Source: Kluyveromyces lactis (taxonomy: Eukaryota > Ascomycota > Saccharomycetes > Saccharomycetales > Saccharomycetaceae). Taken from it: a stretch of DNA of 64,000 nt. The notes below the pieces were generated by a model, which did not search any database, was not told the origin of the DNA, and saw nothing but the letters and a program-made list of their open reading frames with translations. This document shows positions 1 through 9,553 of the stretch, one piece after another. The DNA is taken from assembly GCF_000002515.2 (NCBI RefSeq), contig NC_006039.1, forward strand, positions 992,001 through 1,056,000, read 5' to 3'. The position numbers and the translations under genes were made by a program. The number at the start of each line of letters is the position of its first letter. Position 1 is the first letter of the stretch.

Positions 1-60
1 AGGAATCAGAGCTAGAATCAGAGCTAGAATCAGAGCTAGAATCAGAGCTGGAATCGGAGC
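1..60. repeat. 12-bp tandem repeat coding for Ser-Asp units
   Basis: The unit aatcagagctag is repeated about four to five times with small variations. It lies in frame in the NSR1-like gene and encodes SSDS-type units, so copy number can change without breaking the frame. Confidence 0.8.
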
Positions 61-169
61 TAGATTCTGGTTCAACAGCCTTCACCTTCTTTTCATCTTG
101 CTTCTTTTTTAGCTTTAGGTCCTTCTTGGAAACCTTCTTGGAAACCTTCTTGTCAGTTGATTTACCCAT
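1..169 (-). CDS. NSR1: NSR1-like acidic-serine nucleolar protein, N-terminal part
   Basis: Only the first 56 codons lie in the window; the gene runs off the left edge. The start (MGKSTDKKVSKKVSKKD) is lysine-rich, followed by serine-aspartate runs (SSSDSSSD) encoded by four near-identical 12-bp units at the edge. A basic head followed by acidic-serine blocks is the build of Nsr1 (nucleolin-like, with RRM and GAR domains further on) and of Srp40. An RTS3-like gene nearby fits the S. cerevisiae order NSR1 (YGR159C) - RTS3 (YGR161C). A PAC site lies 184 bp upstream. The RRM domains that would separate NSR1 from SRP40 are outside the window. Confidence 0.5.
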   Translation of the reverse strand, partial: MGKSTDKKVSKKVSKKDLKLKKKQDEKKVKAVEPESSSDSSSDSSSDSSSDSSSDS

Positions 170-1073
170 TATGTGAATTGTATGTTTGAGCGATGATATT
201 ATTCTGTACTCTGTTAATAGATAATCAACAAGACTCGATGCTACAAGAATTGCGTTTCAAAATAGCGTTATATCAATAAATGTTAGTTAATGAAGAAGTG
301 TTACTGAGCAGGTATAACTTATCTTCTCTTATAACAAACTTCTTTTTCCAATGCGATGAGCTGAAGAGTACAGAGACAATAATTTTTCACTTAAATCGTT
401 TCTTTTCCGTTTTTGTTTGGGTTTTTTTCACTGAAAAAACTTTTCATCACATTTTTTATTGAAAAGAAATTACCATGAAAATTCGTGATAATTTGGTGCG
501 AGGTATGGGTTCTTTTAATTTCTGGCGCGCGACTGCGTTCTCTCCAAGGTTGTATTCCTCTGATCCGATGGCAGTTGATGAAATGTCAACTGTGAATAAT
601 CAGTGATGAATAGATGAAGAAAACCTACAAAGCAGATATTCATGACATATAGTTATTAAATTATAGTGAAAATGGTTTTAAATTACGAGAGAGTATTGAT
701 GTTAGTTTGTAATCTATTAAAAAGTACATAAAGGTATACGTCACAAAATACACTTTATAATTGTCCTCAATAATTTCTTAGTTCATTGCCCAATATACTT
801 ATAGAAAAAAACCGAGAGACTTTTATAATCGATAGTGCACCCACCTTGTGTTGAAAGAACATGGGAAAAAATATTTAGGGTCAAAGGATTTGCTTCCTTT
901 AAGTAAAACAGGAGAAATAGAGATGCAGATATATCAGTGTTTAAATTAATGTTTGTGTCAAAATTGAAGGTAAGAATGAACTTGAAATGGTTAGTGTTGG
1001 GTTAGAGCTTTAAATACGATGAGATTGATGCCCGATAATAATTTCTCAATTGTATTTATTCTTCGCAATAAAC
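170..1073. other. Intergenic region upstream of the NSR1-like gene
   Basis: About 900 bp, AT-rich. It holds the promoter of the NSR1-like gene (with a PAC site) and the 3' flank of the cell wall protein gene. A 60-codon frame at 280-462 looks random (Phe-rich, no recognisable motif). I see nothing else. Confidence 0.6.
353..363 (+). promoter_or_regulatory. PAC site upstream of the NSR1-like gene
   Basis: GCGATGAGCTG matches the PAC element core GCGATGAG, typical of ribosome-biogenesis genes in budding yeast. It lies 184 bp before the start codon of the NSR1-like gene, with T-rich and A-rich tracts next to it. Function is inferred from the motif. Confidence 0.55.
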
Positions 1074-2636
1074 TCAGAGTAGAGAGATTAATCCCAGAAA
1101 TACTCCAAATATTGTTGAAGATCTTGCGTTTATGGAAGAAGCAACACCTTGAAATATTGAAATCGAAGAAACTGCTCCAAAGCTTACCGTAGAAGAACTT
1201 TGTTCTGTGTCTGTTTTTGGTGCTTGAGAGGTAAAAGATTCCAATGAAGGTTCCATAGGTTCCGTAGTTTCATTTGGTGCTGATGATGGTGAAGAGTTTG
1301 ATGGTGAAGTTGAAGTTGTTAGATCAGTGACTGGAACAGTGACTGTACTTGTAACAGTCGTACAGCGTGTTCCATAACAGTTCTCTGATGTGATGGTAGT
1401 TTCTGAAAGTGGTGTGGAATAGATCTCTGTTGTTTCGGTGGTACCTGATTCAGTACTTGCCTCAACATTTGTTTCAATACTTGATTCAATAGTTGGTTCA
1501 GTAGTTTTAAATGAATCAGTTTTTATTTCTGATGTTGTAATTGTTTGGATTAACTCAGAAGTTGTGCTTTCAAGGACTGGAGTGTCACTTGTTACAGTAT
1601 CTGCACATTCTTCACGATTGGAGCATACAATAGTCGTTTCAGTTGATATTTCCGTCTCAGTCGTAGAGATATCAGAAGTAATAATTGTGCTCAAGGTCGT
1701 TGGAATGGGGGTTGGAAGAGTAGTAGTTTCAGATTCAGTAATTTCAGTAGAAATGCTAGCGGTAGATGGGATTGTTTCAGATTCGGTACGTCCAGTCGAA
1801 CTACTCAATGTGGACGGGGTTGTATCAGGGAGAGTTGTGGTAAAAGATGGTGGTGGTGCTATGGTAGTGACGGAAGAAGTACTTGATTCAGAATCAGTGT
1901 CTGTGGTAGAACTTATCATGCTTGAGGAGCTAGAAGAGGAGCTGCTTGAAAGCGTAGTGGAAGTACTATGGGTGTCGCAGCTTGGACATACAGTAGAAGT
2001 CAATGTGGATATAGTACTTGTAGAAATAGTGGATGTACTTGAGGTTACAGGTTCTTCTGGAGTAGTGCTTGATTTTGGTTCAAGGGTGGTGAAAGAGCTG
2101 ATTTCAGTTTCAGAGGAACTTTCCTCCGACGTGGCGCTTTCTTTCGAAGTTGTTGTTTCTTCCGACGTAATAGGTTCTTCCGAGGTGGTCAATTCAGTCG
2201 AGGTGGAAGGTGGTTCTGAAGTGATAGTTTCTTCTGAGGAAGTAATCAATTTTGAAGTAGAAGGTTCTTCAGAGGTAGTAGTTTCCTCTGAAGTAGTATC
2301 TTCAGGCACTGATTCAGTACTCCAGCAGTCTGTTGTCTCCGGCTCCGTTAAACTTTCGGTAGTATTTGGTTCCGTAGTAGTTTCTTCTGGCTCAGTTGAT
2401 GATTTTGTTGTAACCTCTGTAGAAGGCCTGGTACATGAAGGGCAGATCGTTGAAGTAATAGTTGATGGCTCATCTTCTGTTGTCGGCTCTGGCATCGTGG
2501 AGTAACTAGTGATCGTAGTGCAATCTGGACAAATTTGTGAAGTAGATGTCAGAGTACTGGTAAAAGTTTTTGTGGAAAGTGCTTGGGCAAAAACACCTGC
2601 AAACAAAAACCAAGCGAATGTAACAGGGAATAGCAT
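1074..2636 (-). CDS. GPI-anchored Ser/Thr-rich cell wall mannoprotein (adhesin-like)
   Basis: 520 residues. Residues 1-19 form a signal peptide (MLFPVTFAWFLFAGVFAQA). The body is almost all Ser, Thr, Glu and Pro, as in heavily O-mannosylated stalks. The last residues form a hydrophobic tail (FGVFLGLISLL) behind small residues, a GPI-anchor signal. Three short Cys motifs occur with a repeated context (CPDC, CPSC, CPSC preceded by Thr/Ser), plus a CX4C motif (CYGTRC, about residues 419-424) followed by TTVTSTVTV. CX4C elements occur in the mating adhesins Aga1 and Fig2, but similar motifs occur in other wall proteins, so that assignment is only a possibility. Two TGAAACA sites lie upstream. No globular ligand-binding domain is visible, so it may be structural. 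Confidence 0.8.
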   Translation of the reverse strand: MLFPVTFAWFLFAGVFAQALSTKTFTSTLTSTSQICPDCTTITSYSTMPEPTTEDEPSTITSTICPSCTRPSTEVTTKSSTEPEETTTEPNTTESLTEPETTDCWSTESVPEDTTSEETTTSEEPSTSKLITSSEETITSEPPSTSTELTTSEEPITSEETTTSKESATSEESSSETEISSFTTLEPKSSTTPEEPVTSSTSTISTSTISTLTSTVCPSCDTHSTSTTLSSSSSSSSSSMISSTTDTDSESSTSSVTTIAPPPSFTTTLPDTTPSTLSSSTGRTESETIPSTASISTEITESETTTLPTPIPTTLSTIITSDISTTETEISTETTIVCSNREECADTVTSDTPVLESTTSELIQTITTSEIKTDSFKTTEPTIESSIETNVEASTESGTTETTEIYSTPLSETTITSENCYGTRCTTVTSTVTVPVTDLTTSTSPSNSSPSSAPNETTEPMEPSLESFTSQAPKTDTEQSSSTVSFGAVSSISIFQGVASSINARSSTIFGVFLGLISLL

Positions 2637-3161
2637 TTTAATTTAAGGTATTGCGATGTGAGTTGTTGTATACTGAAGGGTCTACCTGAAATTAATAAGT
2701 ATCAAACCAAGTTGGCTAAAGTAGAAACAGAATAAGGATTAGTTTCCATAAAGAGTTTTCGATAGCGGTAGAATTCAGTCACTTTATATACAATAAGACT
2801 GACATGAATCACGATACATACGATCAGAATCTAGGTCAAAATTAATAGTCGTCCCGTTTCAACAAGAAACACGAGTTACATGAAAACATCTATTTATTTG
2901 TTTCCTGTTTATAGTTTGTAGTTGGCTTGTTGTTCTGACAGCCTTCTATCGCAGAAATAAGCTGCTTCGGAATTCTATGCTTTACTTTGACCTCTGCAAA
3001 CCAACACAGGATACAGATCTATCGCCTCTTTGTCTACCAAAAATATTGTTGATTTCAGTCTGTCATTATAACCAGAAAAGGAAATTACAAAGAACGTCAA
3101 AAAAAAAGAAGTCACCAGCCTAATAGCGTGAATAAGCTTCAGGAGATTGACCACACACAGA

Positions 3162-3168
3162 TGAAACA
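3162..3168 (+). promoter_or_regulatory. Pheromone-response-element-like site 1
   Basis: TGAAACA, the consensus Ste12 site, about 530 bp upstream of the cell wall protein start. One copy alone is expected by chance; the pair is what is suggestive. Confidence 0.35.
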
Positions 3169-3203
3169 GTCACTGATCACATTTTCAAAGTTTTAGATCA
3201 TCC

Positions 3204-3210
3204 TGAAACA
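3204..3210 (+). promoter_or_regulatory. Pheromone-response-element-like site 2
   Basis: Second TGAAACA in the same orientation, exactly 42 bp (four helical turns) from the first. Ste12 sites usually act in pairs. Activity here is inference. Confidence 0.35.
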
Positions 3211-3617
3211 TACTCACTATTATACCGTACTAAAAAATATCCTTTCTAAATTTTCCGTTCTATCAAGCACACCTACAGGATGCAGAAGGGGAGTAGAATC
3301 GTTCTTACTTCGGTAAAAGAACGGTGAGTAAATTTAAATCTATGTAGTGTATAAGCGGTAAAATAGAGAGTTCTAGCCACCGAAGGTTATCACCATAGTG
3401 GGTAATATATATAAGGGGAGATGGGAGAAAACCGTGGGGATCCACTATTTAGGAATAGAATTCAACTTGAAATTGGGTAATGAAAAAAAAAAAAGCAAAG
3501 GCTAAATTACCCATCTTACCTGGACCTCTCATATGTGATCCTTACGAACTAGTAGGGGAAACGGGAGGGTCTGTAACCTCACTTAATAGAATTGAAAATA
3601 ATAAGTATAATTTTGCT

Positions 3618-4529
3618 TCATCTTGCAACGGTAACTGAAGTTGTAGGAGAGCCTGCTCTTTTCGGTATCTTGCTAACAGAAGAGGGAGACAACGACATTG
3701 TATCTGACTCTTCCATAGGTCTGCCAGATGATCGTCTCCTTCTTGAACCACACATAATAGAGGATGCTCTGCGTGGTAAAGATTCGATACCTGTAGATAA
3801 ATTCGGAGTTAACATTGTGCTGCCAGTTCTCAAAGTGGGGGAGTAACCTTCCATGAAATCAATTTCGTTTTTTGTAACTGAGTTACGTTTCCGTTGCAAT
3901 TCTGGTGTTAAGTTATCCAGCAGTTGTGATGACGAAGATGGTCGTCTTGAATTTGCCGCACTAGAAGTACCTGTTATGTTACCCATTCCAACGCCCAGTA
4001 AGCCTGACGTCGACTGTTGTTGTGACGACAATTGTAACTGACTTAAGGACGAAGAGCTCGAGGAATTCGGTCTGGATGCCGACACTGGGTCGAGACTCAT
4101 TGAAACGTCCGAATTATGCAGATTACTTGACAATTGGTTCAAAGACCGCCTCAACCGTACGTTCTCCTCTCTCAACAAATCTATCTCTTTCAACAGTCTC
4201 ATCACCATCGCATCTTGTTCTTTTTCCATTTGATTGATAATCTCCTCGCTTGACAAGCGTCTACCAGAATGATGAGGAGGATGGAATGATCCAGGAGATG
4301 GTGGTGTACTATAAGCCGATGATTGTGACCCACGCTTAGTCCGCTTTGCAGTCTTGCCAGGGGAGGGAACCCTAAAAAAAGGCTTCTTCCTGAAGTCATC
4401 TTCTGATTCACTATCAGTAACAACAGCAATGGTATCTTGTGGTCTCATACCTTTTTGATCTGGTTTCTTCAATCCTAAAAACTTATTCTCACTTAACTCC
4501 GTACTCAACTGTGGTCTGTTCATATTCAT
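3618..4529 (-). CDS. RTS3: RTS3-like Ser-rich coiled-coil protein
   Basis: 303 residues from the first ATG (MNMNRPQLS); an upstream in-frame TTG is not used as a start in yeast nuclear genes. The protein is Ser/Arg/Pro-rich and probably disordered, with one charged coiled coil at about residues 95-137 (core MEKEQDAMVMRLLKEIDLLR) and a basic Ser-rich C-terminal end (RRRRSSGRPMEES). In S. cerevisiae RTS3, a small protein linked to PP2A phosphatase, lies two loci from NSR1. The assignment rests on gene order and the overall build; I am not certain of the sequence match. It could be another unstructured coiled-coil protein. Confidence 0.55.
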   Translation of the reverse strand: MNMNRPQLSTELSENKFLGLKKPDQKGMRPQDTIAVVTDSESEDDFRKKPFFRVPSPGKTAKRTKRGSQSSAYSTPPSPGSFHPPHHSGRRLSSEEIINQMEKEQDAMVMRLLKEIDLLREENVRLRRSLNQLSSNLHNSDVSMSLDPVSASRPNSSSSSSLSQLQLSSQQQSTSGLLGVGMGNITGTSSAANSRRPSSSSQLLDNLTPELQRKRNSVTKNEIDFMEGYSPTLRTGSTMLTPNLSTGIESLPRRASSIMCGSRRRRSSGRPMEESDTMSLSPSSVSKIPKRAGSPTTSVTVAR

Positions 4530-5403
4530 CTTTGACAATCTCTTAAGAATAGTTCAACCTTTTGTAATTTTCAGATTTGTTTTTTAAACTTCTCGAGAAA
4601 TCGCTACCACAATATTAATGATCTCTCTCTTTCTAACGTCTTTTTATCCTATTGCCTTTAGTTTCTAACTAACTTCTCCTTTTAACTAATTTGTCTTGTC
4701 TTCACGTCTTGCACTATCCAAATCGTTATCTATATGTGAATGACTTAAGGGGACAAAGGATTAATCAGCTTTTTTCTTTTTTCCTCTTTGGTCTTTTTTT
4801 TTTATCTTTCCTACTGTATTACAAAGATCAAACACAAGCTTACAAAAACTAACAATAATACGTATATACACATATCAGTAATTATTAATGATATATATAC
4901 ATTGGGCATATAAAGTGAAAAACGTGCAACTAAATGTTTCTCATAAACAATGGGAATTAGCAGGATACTTTTATACTGCATGGTTGATCGTATCAGGCAC
5001 ATCAATTCAACATTAGCTCAACATCAGGACACATTTCCAATGCTTTGATCTAAGCCTAATAGTTGTCATTGACGAAACCATTACTCTTACTTTTCCTGTA
5101 TAGCTGTCATCTTTACGCTTTTTGTTCTTGATTTTTCCATAGTAACTGATGGATTTTTCTTAGTTTCATTCAACAGAAGTGATATCTTATACGAAGCGTG
5201 ACAGAAAGCTGTCACAAAGGTTAGGAATTACAGAGTCAATTGAGAGCATTTTCCTTTTTTTTCTTCTTCCGTTGAGACTACGAATTTACGTTGAGACTTT
5301 GATAGGGTTCGGCCTGTTGAGAGATTTGTAAGTAATAACGAGGCTTAATATTTTTAGTTAACATTTTTCTTGTATGCAGGTAAGGCTTACAAAGACCAGG
5401 TCA

Positions 5404-5423
5404 TTTTTTTTTTTTTTTTTTTT
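5404..5423 (+). repeat. Poly(T) tract of 20 bases
   Basis: An uninterrupted run of T, flanked by more T-rich sequence. Such tracts exclude nucleosomes in yeast promoters. Confidence 0.8.
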
Positions 5424-5781
5424 GGTTTATTTTTGGTCTTGGTCTTAGTTTTCGTGGAAACTCTTAGAGTCAGCCGGGGGTGAGTAGTTGGCAGGGATGT
5501 GGCTCGTTCAAGGATGCTGTGAAAGACGGAATGTTGATTGTCATTCAAAACCTAAATTTTGGACGGTCCTTGTTCTAGTAGAAGGGGGATTGTAGGATGG
5601 GATTATCATTATAATACATTTAGAAACGTTATGGGTCAATTCTAGGCCTTATACAGTATTTAGTTAGAAGTAGTACCCGTTGTTACGGTCAGTGAGCGGT
5701 GTTTGATTTTTTTTCAGTTTTGAGAAGAAGATTATCTCCGTATTCATTGAGTGTTTATCCAGCCTGTGAGATGAGGTGGAT

Positions 5782-5807
5782 GTGGGGTGGGGGTGTGGGT
5801 GTGGGTA
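5782..5807 (+). repeat. GGGTGTGGGT-type G/T tract
   Basis: The strand shown holds two tandem copies of GGGTGT followed by GGGTA. The other strand reads ACACCCACACCC, close to the Rap1 consensus ACACCCRYACAYM with one mismatch. It lies just beyond the stop codon of the unrecognised gene. Possible Rap1 site or chance repeat. Confidence 0.35.
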
Positions 5808-5865
5808 GATGAACTCCGAATTCAACAGTTATTGTAATTTCCCACTTCTTGTTCTGTTATTTGTC

Positions 5866-6933
5866 TTACCTCTGGTTCACGTGACCATTACTGTACACAT
5901 TTGGATCATGGTTGGGGTCGATGTCAGGTACTGAAAGGGAAGGGTTTAGGTTTAGGACGTTGCTTGCTGCCGAGACGGCAGCAGCGGCGGCCGCAGCAGC
6001 AGCAGCAGCATTGTTGGAACCATCATTTTGGTCACTTTGAGTACTCTCCGTATCATCGGTCCTTGAATGCTGGATATCCAAGTATCTAACAACTTTTTTG
6101 AGTAGCGCGTCGTGACTTTCCAACATCTTGGTTAACTTCTCAACGTTTTCATTTATTTTGTTCAAAGTTTTGTTGGTAATATCATCTGTGGGTGAAGAAG
6201 TACCGCTAAATTTCCGTTTCCTTATCAGATTTGATGAGCTGAGACGATGTAGATCGTTGTGAATACGTTGTTGCTGCGGATTGTGGTGGTTATGGTGGTA
6301 GAAATGGCTCGAGGACGACAAGGAATTGTTTCTGATGCCAATTTTATTGCTGTTAGATACCATCGCGTGTGAGTCCTCGTCGCTGCTGTTACCGGTGATA
6401 TTACCATCATCGATTTCAAGAGGCTCCATGAGACTTAACCTTTTCCGATTTGAGCTATCCCTTTGTTTAGCAGCCTCCAACGCAGTGTTGTATTCTGATA
6501 TTATCTGTTTGACATTTTCTGGCAACATCTCCCCTTGAGTCTTGAAAGTGTACACTATTTGATCCATCCGCTTACGCATGTGTTTGGGATCGGAAAAGGG
6601 GAATCCAGTCCTTTCCTTGAATAGCAAATACGCCTTGGAGTAATTTACATGGTTGGAGCTGTTCAATTGATCGATAAATATTTGCATCAATTCACAGTCT
6701 CTATCTGAATTGATATTAAACCAGTCACGTGCAATGAATCTTCTATCATTCTTTGAAGCGATACTGCCATTAGTCTGGTTGTGATGATGCATGCTTCCAT
6801 TCTGCTGGTCATGTCCCGATAACCTTTTTCCAGATTCCTCATTTGTAACTCTACCACCTGAAACGCCAACAGCGGTATCTTCAGAAGGAATCCCAGTTAA
6901 ACCAGAATCAATCTCAAATGCACTAGCGTCCAT
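5866..6933 (-). CDS. Unrecognised protein with basic patches, coiled coil and poly-Ala
   Basis: 355 residues from the ATG giving MDASAFEIDSG; 33 hydrophobic in-frame codons upstream look like leader sequence rather than protein. I do not recognise it. Visible parts: a disordered Asn/His-rich head; a compact, probably folded helical region at about residues 62-160 (RDWFNINSDRDCELMQIF, then KAYLLFKERTGFPFSDP); basic clusters resembling nuclear signals (NRKRLSL, LIRKRKFSG); a leucine-heptad coiled coil near residues 250-285 (NKINENVEKLTKMLE); an 11-12 residue poly-Ala run; and an Asn/Pro-rich tail. The pattern suits a nuclear regulatory protein with a small helical domain, but that is inference. 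Confidence 0.75.
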   Translation of the reverse strand: MDASAFEIDSGLTGIPSEDTAVGVSGGRVTNEESGKRLSGHDQQNGSMHHHNQTNGSIASKNDRRFIARDWFNINSDRDCELMQIFIDQLNSSNHVNYSKAYLLFKERTGFPFSDPKHMRKRMDQIVYTFKTQGEMLPENVKQIISEYNTALEAAKQRDSSNRKRLSLMEPLEIDDGNITGNSSDEDSHAMVSNSNKIGIRNNSLSSSSHFYHHNHHNPQQQRIHNDLHRLSSSNLIRKRKFSGTSSPTDDITNKTLNKINENVEKLTKMLESHDALLKKVVRYLDIQHSRTDDTESTQSDQNDGSNNAAAAAAAAAAAVSAASNVLNLNPSLSVPDIDPNHDPNVYSNGHVNQR

Positions 6934-7465
6934 TATTAGTCGTAGTATTTGATAGAAAATAAGAAAAGTTCTGACAGTACTGCAGAAACAGAAATAACCC
7001 AGATAGTAAGTATGTATCGATCTTCCTTTCAATATATGTCACTTATCTTAGTTGCTAGCTTTCATCAATATTTCTCAACCTTAATGTATTTCATCAAAAG
7101 TAAATAATAACGAGACAAGCCTATGAATCTTGTTTCTGGTTCTTTGTTCCCAAAAATTAATTTCTCGCCTCCAAAAACTGAAAAAAAAAAGAGTCAGGTT
7201 CCTTGATATTCAAAGAAGCTGCACTCATTGCCCCCGCTAAAGCGGTTACCCGAAAGTGTTCTTTTAACATGCTGGGGTTTTTGAGAACAACTGTAAGTAC
7301 CGCTGGTTCGTTGGTCTCAATCCAGAAGGAACTGTTCTAACCATATCCTTGTCCTATACTACAGTTACGGCAAAGTCCTTTTTTTTTGATTATTTATATT
7401 TATTTAGTACAGTGTTAATTGGTATTGAACCATTTTCGAAGGAGATATGCTAATCAGTAAACAAG
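6934..7465. promoter_or_regulatory. Promoter of the unrecognised gene
   Basis: 532 bp between two genes on the minus strand. It contains a Reb1-type TTACCCG at 7246-7252 and A/T-rich tracts. I see no gene in it. Confidence 0.5.
7246..7252 (-). promoter_or_regulatory. Reb1-type site
   Basis: TTACCCG, the Reb1 core, lies 313 bp before the start of the unrecognised gene and 214 bp beyond the haspin stop codon. Reb1 sites set nucleosome-free regions and can act as transcription roadblocks. Confidence 0.4.
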
Positions 7466-9553
7466 TCACAAAAAACTTACTATATCAGCACAGCTTTCGA
7501 TTTGTCCATCATGACGTTTCCAGAGTTTTCGGGATTTGGTGGACTCCAAGCTAGATTGTATTTTATTCAACAATGGAGAAGGAGTTTGCGGGTCTTTGCA
7601 ATTGTGCTGTAGTTTTGTCACTACATAATTCACCCATACCAAATTTGTCTTTGGATGGAACAATGGCCAGCTGTCTACGGTCATAGATTGTCTGAGCCAT
7701 TGAAGCACTGTGTTGTAATCCTTACGGAATTCAAAGAATAACGGATGGTCGAGTCTTGTAAACAATACCTGCGATCCATATTTTACCCTGGACAATTTGT
7801 AATCCACCAGTGTTATATTTTTAGAAGAGTCGATCAAAACGTGATCCAATGTCAACAGCCTATGTTCGAATTGGAACTTCGTTTCAGCTACGTATAGGAT
7901 TCTTATGCATTGAGTGATTATATCCTTAATTTCTGTGACACTGAATTTCCGATGTTCATTTGATATGAGTTGATTCAAACTTTTCCCGTGGTTTTTCATG
8001 TGGTATACCAAAAACAAAGTTTGATCATCTTCCCTTCTGATAATTTTAACATCCAGTACGTTGACAAAACCTGGTGTTCCGTTCATGAGCATGGTCAATT
8101 GCAATTCTTGTAGCCTCATCTGTCTTGTCATTTTGCACTCTCTGTCATCGTTGTCCAAAGGAACGATTTTATAAATGGTATAATCATTGGAATCAATATA
8201 GATGTAATGATCCAATTGTCTTAGATGCGGTGAATTGGTAAAAGGTAGAATCTCTTTCACAGTGCATAAATCCAGCATTTGCTGCAACACAGATTCATCA
8301 TATTCATCAGTTTCCGCAATAATGACGGAGCCTCCCAATATATTACTATTGATAGAGATCAAGGAGCTTGAATGTCTTAGTTTGGTCCTAATCTTATCTC
8401 TGGAAACTTGATCAGGGATTGGCAATGAGATCTGTGGGGCCGACGAATCGTTGGATGCTATACTGGAATTTCTTCTGCTATGCAATTTCTTCAAAGATGG
8501 ATGCGAACTTTTCTGCTTCAAAGAAGAATGCGAGCTTTTGTGCTGCAAAGAAGAATGTGATCTTCTTGATTTCAAATCTTGAGTTGGCTCTGATTGGCCC
8601 ATCATAGAGTTTTGGAAGATCGATTTTCTAAGATCTGAAAGAGATGATTTGTTACGCATTGATATATTGGAGTCTTGCATGAAACGGGAATCCTGTGGGC
8701 AATCCTGTTTTCTTTTCCAAAACTTCCACCTAGTACCCATAGATGAGTTACTTTGTTGCGAAAACATACTCATGTTATCCATAGATGGTGACATTGGTAT
8801 TGTGCTAAATCTTTGTTCGCGTTTGTTGTTCTGATTAATTGGTTTTAATGGAATCCTAGCAGAAGGAGTGGGTTGTGCCTTAGCAGAAACAGTAAAAGAA
8901 CTAGCCAACGTTGTGGATTGTCCTCTCTTATGAGCCAACATGACCCCTGAATTTTCTTTATCCTCATCTTTCAACGCTATCTTGTTAAACATTGATCTCA
9001 GTGACGCACCGGTGCTGGATCGTTTTAATTTGTTTGTTGAAGATTGTTTGCTCAGTGACTGTACACTGGACCTTTTCGAAGAAGATTCGGTGCTAACAAC
9101 GGATAACCGTTTGTTTGATTTTGTATCGCTAACAAATGATAAAGTAGACCACCTTTTTTTACTGGAACTATTAGTTGAAATAAAGGACCACCGCTTCTTC
9201 TCATCCTTATGTGGTCTAATGTTACCAGCACTATTACCGTTACTTGTTGCAAGTGGTGGTTCGATGCCGGAAGTTGATGCTACGCTAACTGAGTCCCCTT
9301 TCCCTGTCTCTTCTTGGCCAGTTGTTATGGAAGCATGCTCTAAAGTTGGTGCAACGGCTGCACTTTGTGAAACGCGTTCAGTGTCTACATCAGCCACAAA
9401 CCCAATGTTACTCTCATGGAATGAATCGACAGATGAATTGTAATCGTCCTCATGGTCAGAAACTTCAAGGGCAATGAATCGTTTCGCAGATTCTCCAATG
9501 CTATACTCATCGAATGAAGTCTCAAAATCCATTCTTGCTACCTCAACTACCAT
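7466..9553 (-). CDS. ALK1: Haspin-type protein kinase, Alk1/Alk2 family
   Basis: 695 residues. The N-terminal 380 or so are Ser/Lys-rich, disordered and hold repeated HSSLKQKSS-type units; the haspin kinase fold follows from about residue 400. Diagnostic features are FEHR at 562-565, a DYKLS motif near residue 582 replacing DFG as in haspins (human DYTLS), and the C-terminal FHPKTNLVWVNYVV block. Haspins phosphorylate histone H3 Thr3 and guide the chromosomal passenger complex; the yeast Alk proteins act in mitosis. Oddly, the catalytic-loop Asp after His-Arg is Leu566. Neighbours LAA2 and STT3 match both S. cerevisiae paralogue loci (YBL009W-YBL010C and YGL021W-YGL022W), so this is the unduplicated gene. 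A second ATG at codon 8 is an equally possible start. Confidence 0.88.
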   Translation of the reverse strand: MVVEVARMDFETSFDEYSIGESAKRFIALEVSDHEDDYNSSVDSFHESNIGFVADVDTERVSQSAAVAPTLEHASITTGQEETGKGDSVSVASTSGIEPPLATSNGNSAGNIRPHKDEKKRWSFISTNSSSKKRWSTLSFVSDTKSNKRLSVVSTESSSKRSSVQSLSKQSSTNKLKRSSTGASLRSMFNKIALKDEDKENSGVMLAHKRGQSTTLASSFTVSAKAQPTPSARIPLKPINQNNKREQRFSTIPMSPSMDNMSMFSQQSNSSMGTRWKFWKRKQDCPQDSRFMQDSNISMRNKSSLSDLRKSIFQNSMMGQSEPTQDLKSRRSHSSLQHKSSHSSLKQKSSHPSLKKLHSRRNSSIASNDSSAPQISLPIPDQVSRDKIRTKLRHSSSLISINSNILGGSVIIAETDEYDESVLQQMLDLCTVKEILPFTNSPHLRQLDHYIYIDSNDYTIYKIVPLDNDDRECKMTRQMRLQELQLTMLMNGTPGFVNVLDVKIIRREDDQTLFLVYHMKNHGKSLNQLISNEHRKFSVTEIKDIITQCIRILYVAETKFQFEHRLLTLDHVLIDSSKNITLVDYKLSRVKYGSQVLFTRLDHPLFFEFRKDYNTVLQWLRQSMTVDSWPLFHPKTNLVWVNYVVTKLQHNCKDPQTPSPLLNKIQSSLESTKSRKLWKRHDGQIESCADIVSFL

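Larger units (their letters stand above)
2637..3617. promoter_or_regulatory. Upstream region of the cell wall protein gene
   Basis: Nearly 1 kb between the cell wall protein start and the stop codon of the RTS3-like gene. It contains two direct TGAAACA sites 42 bp apart, a partial third (GTTTCA near 2856) and a TATA-like tatatataag near 3406 that is far from any start. No coding potential seen. Confidence 0.5.
4530..5865. other. Long intergenic region upstream of the RTS3-like gene
   Basis: 1.3 kb with no convincing gene. It holds the promoter of the RTS3-like gene and, at the far end, the 3' flank of the next gene. Notable parts: a 20-T run at 5404-5423, stress-element-like AGGGG near 4750, and a G/T-rich tract at 5782-5807. 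Frames of 60-70 codons here look random. Confidence 0.55.

Noticed and set aside
280-462. 60-codon ORF in the first intergenic region
   Set aside because: Low-complexity Phe-rich translation, no motif and no sign of being more than chance in AT-rich DNA.
1438-2505. 355-codon open frame antisense to the cell wall protein gene
   Set aside because: It starts with GTG, lies entirely in the Ser/Thr-rich coding sequence, and is Val/Ser/Glu repeats that arise because complements of Ser, Thr and Glu codons rarely form stops.
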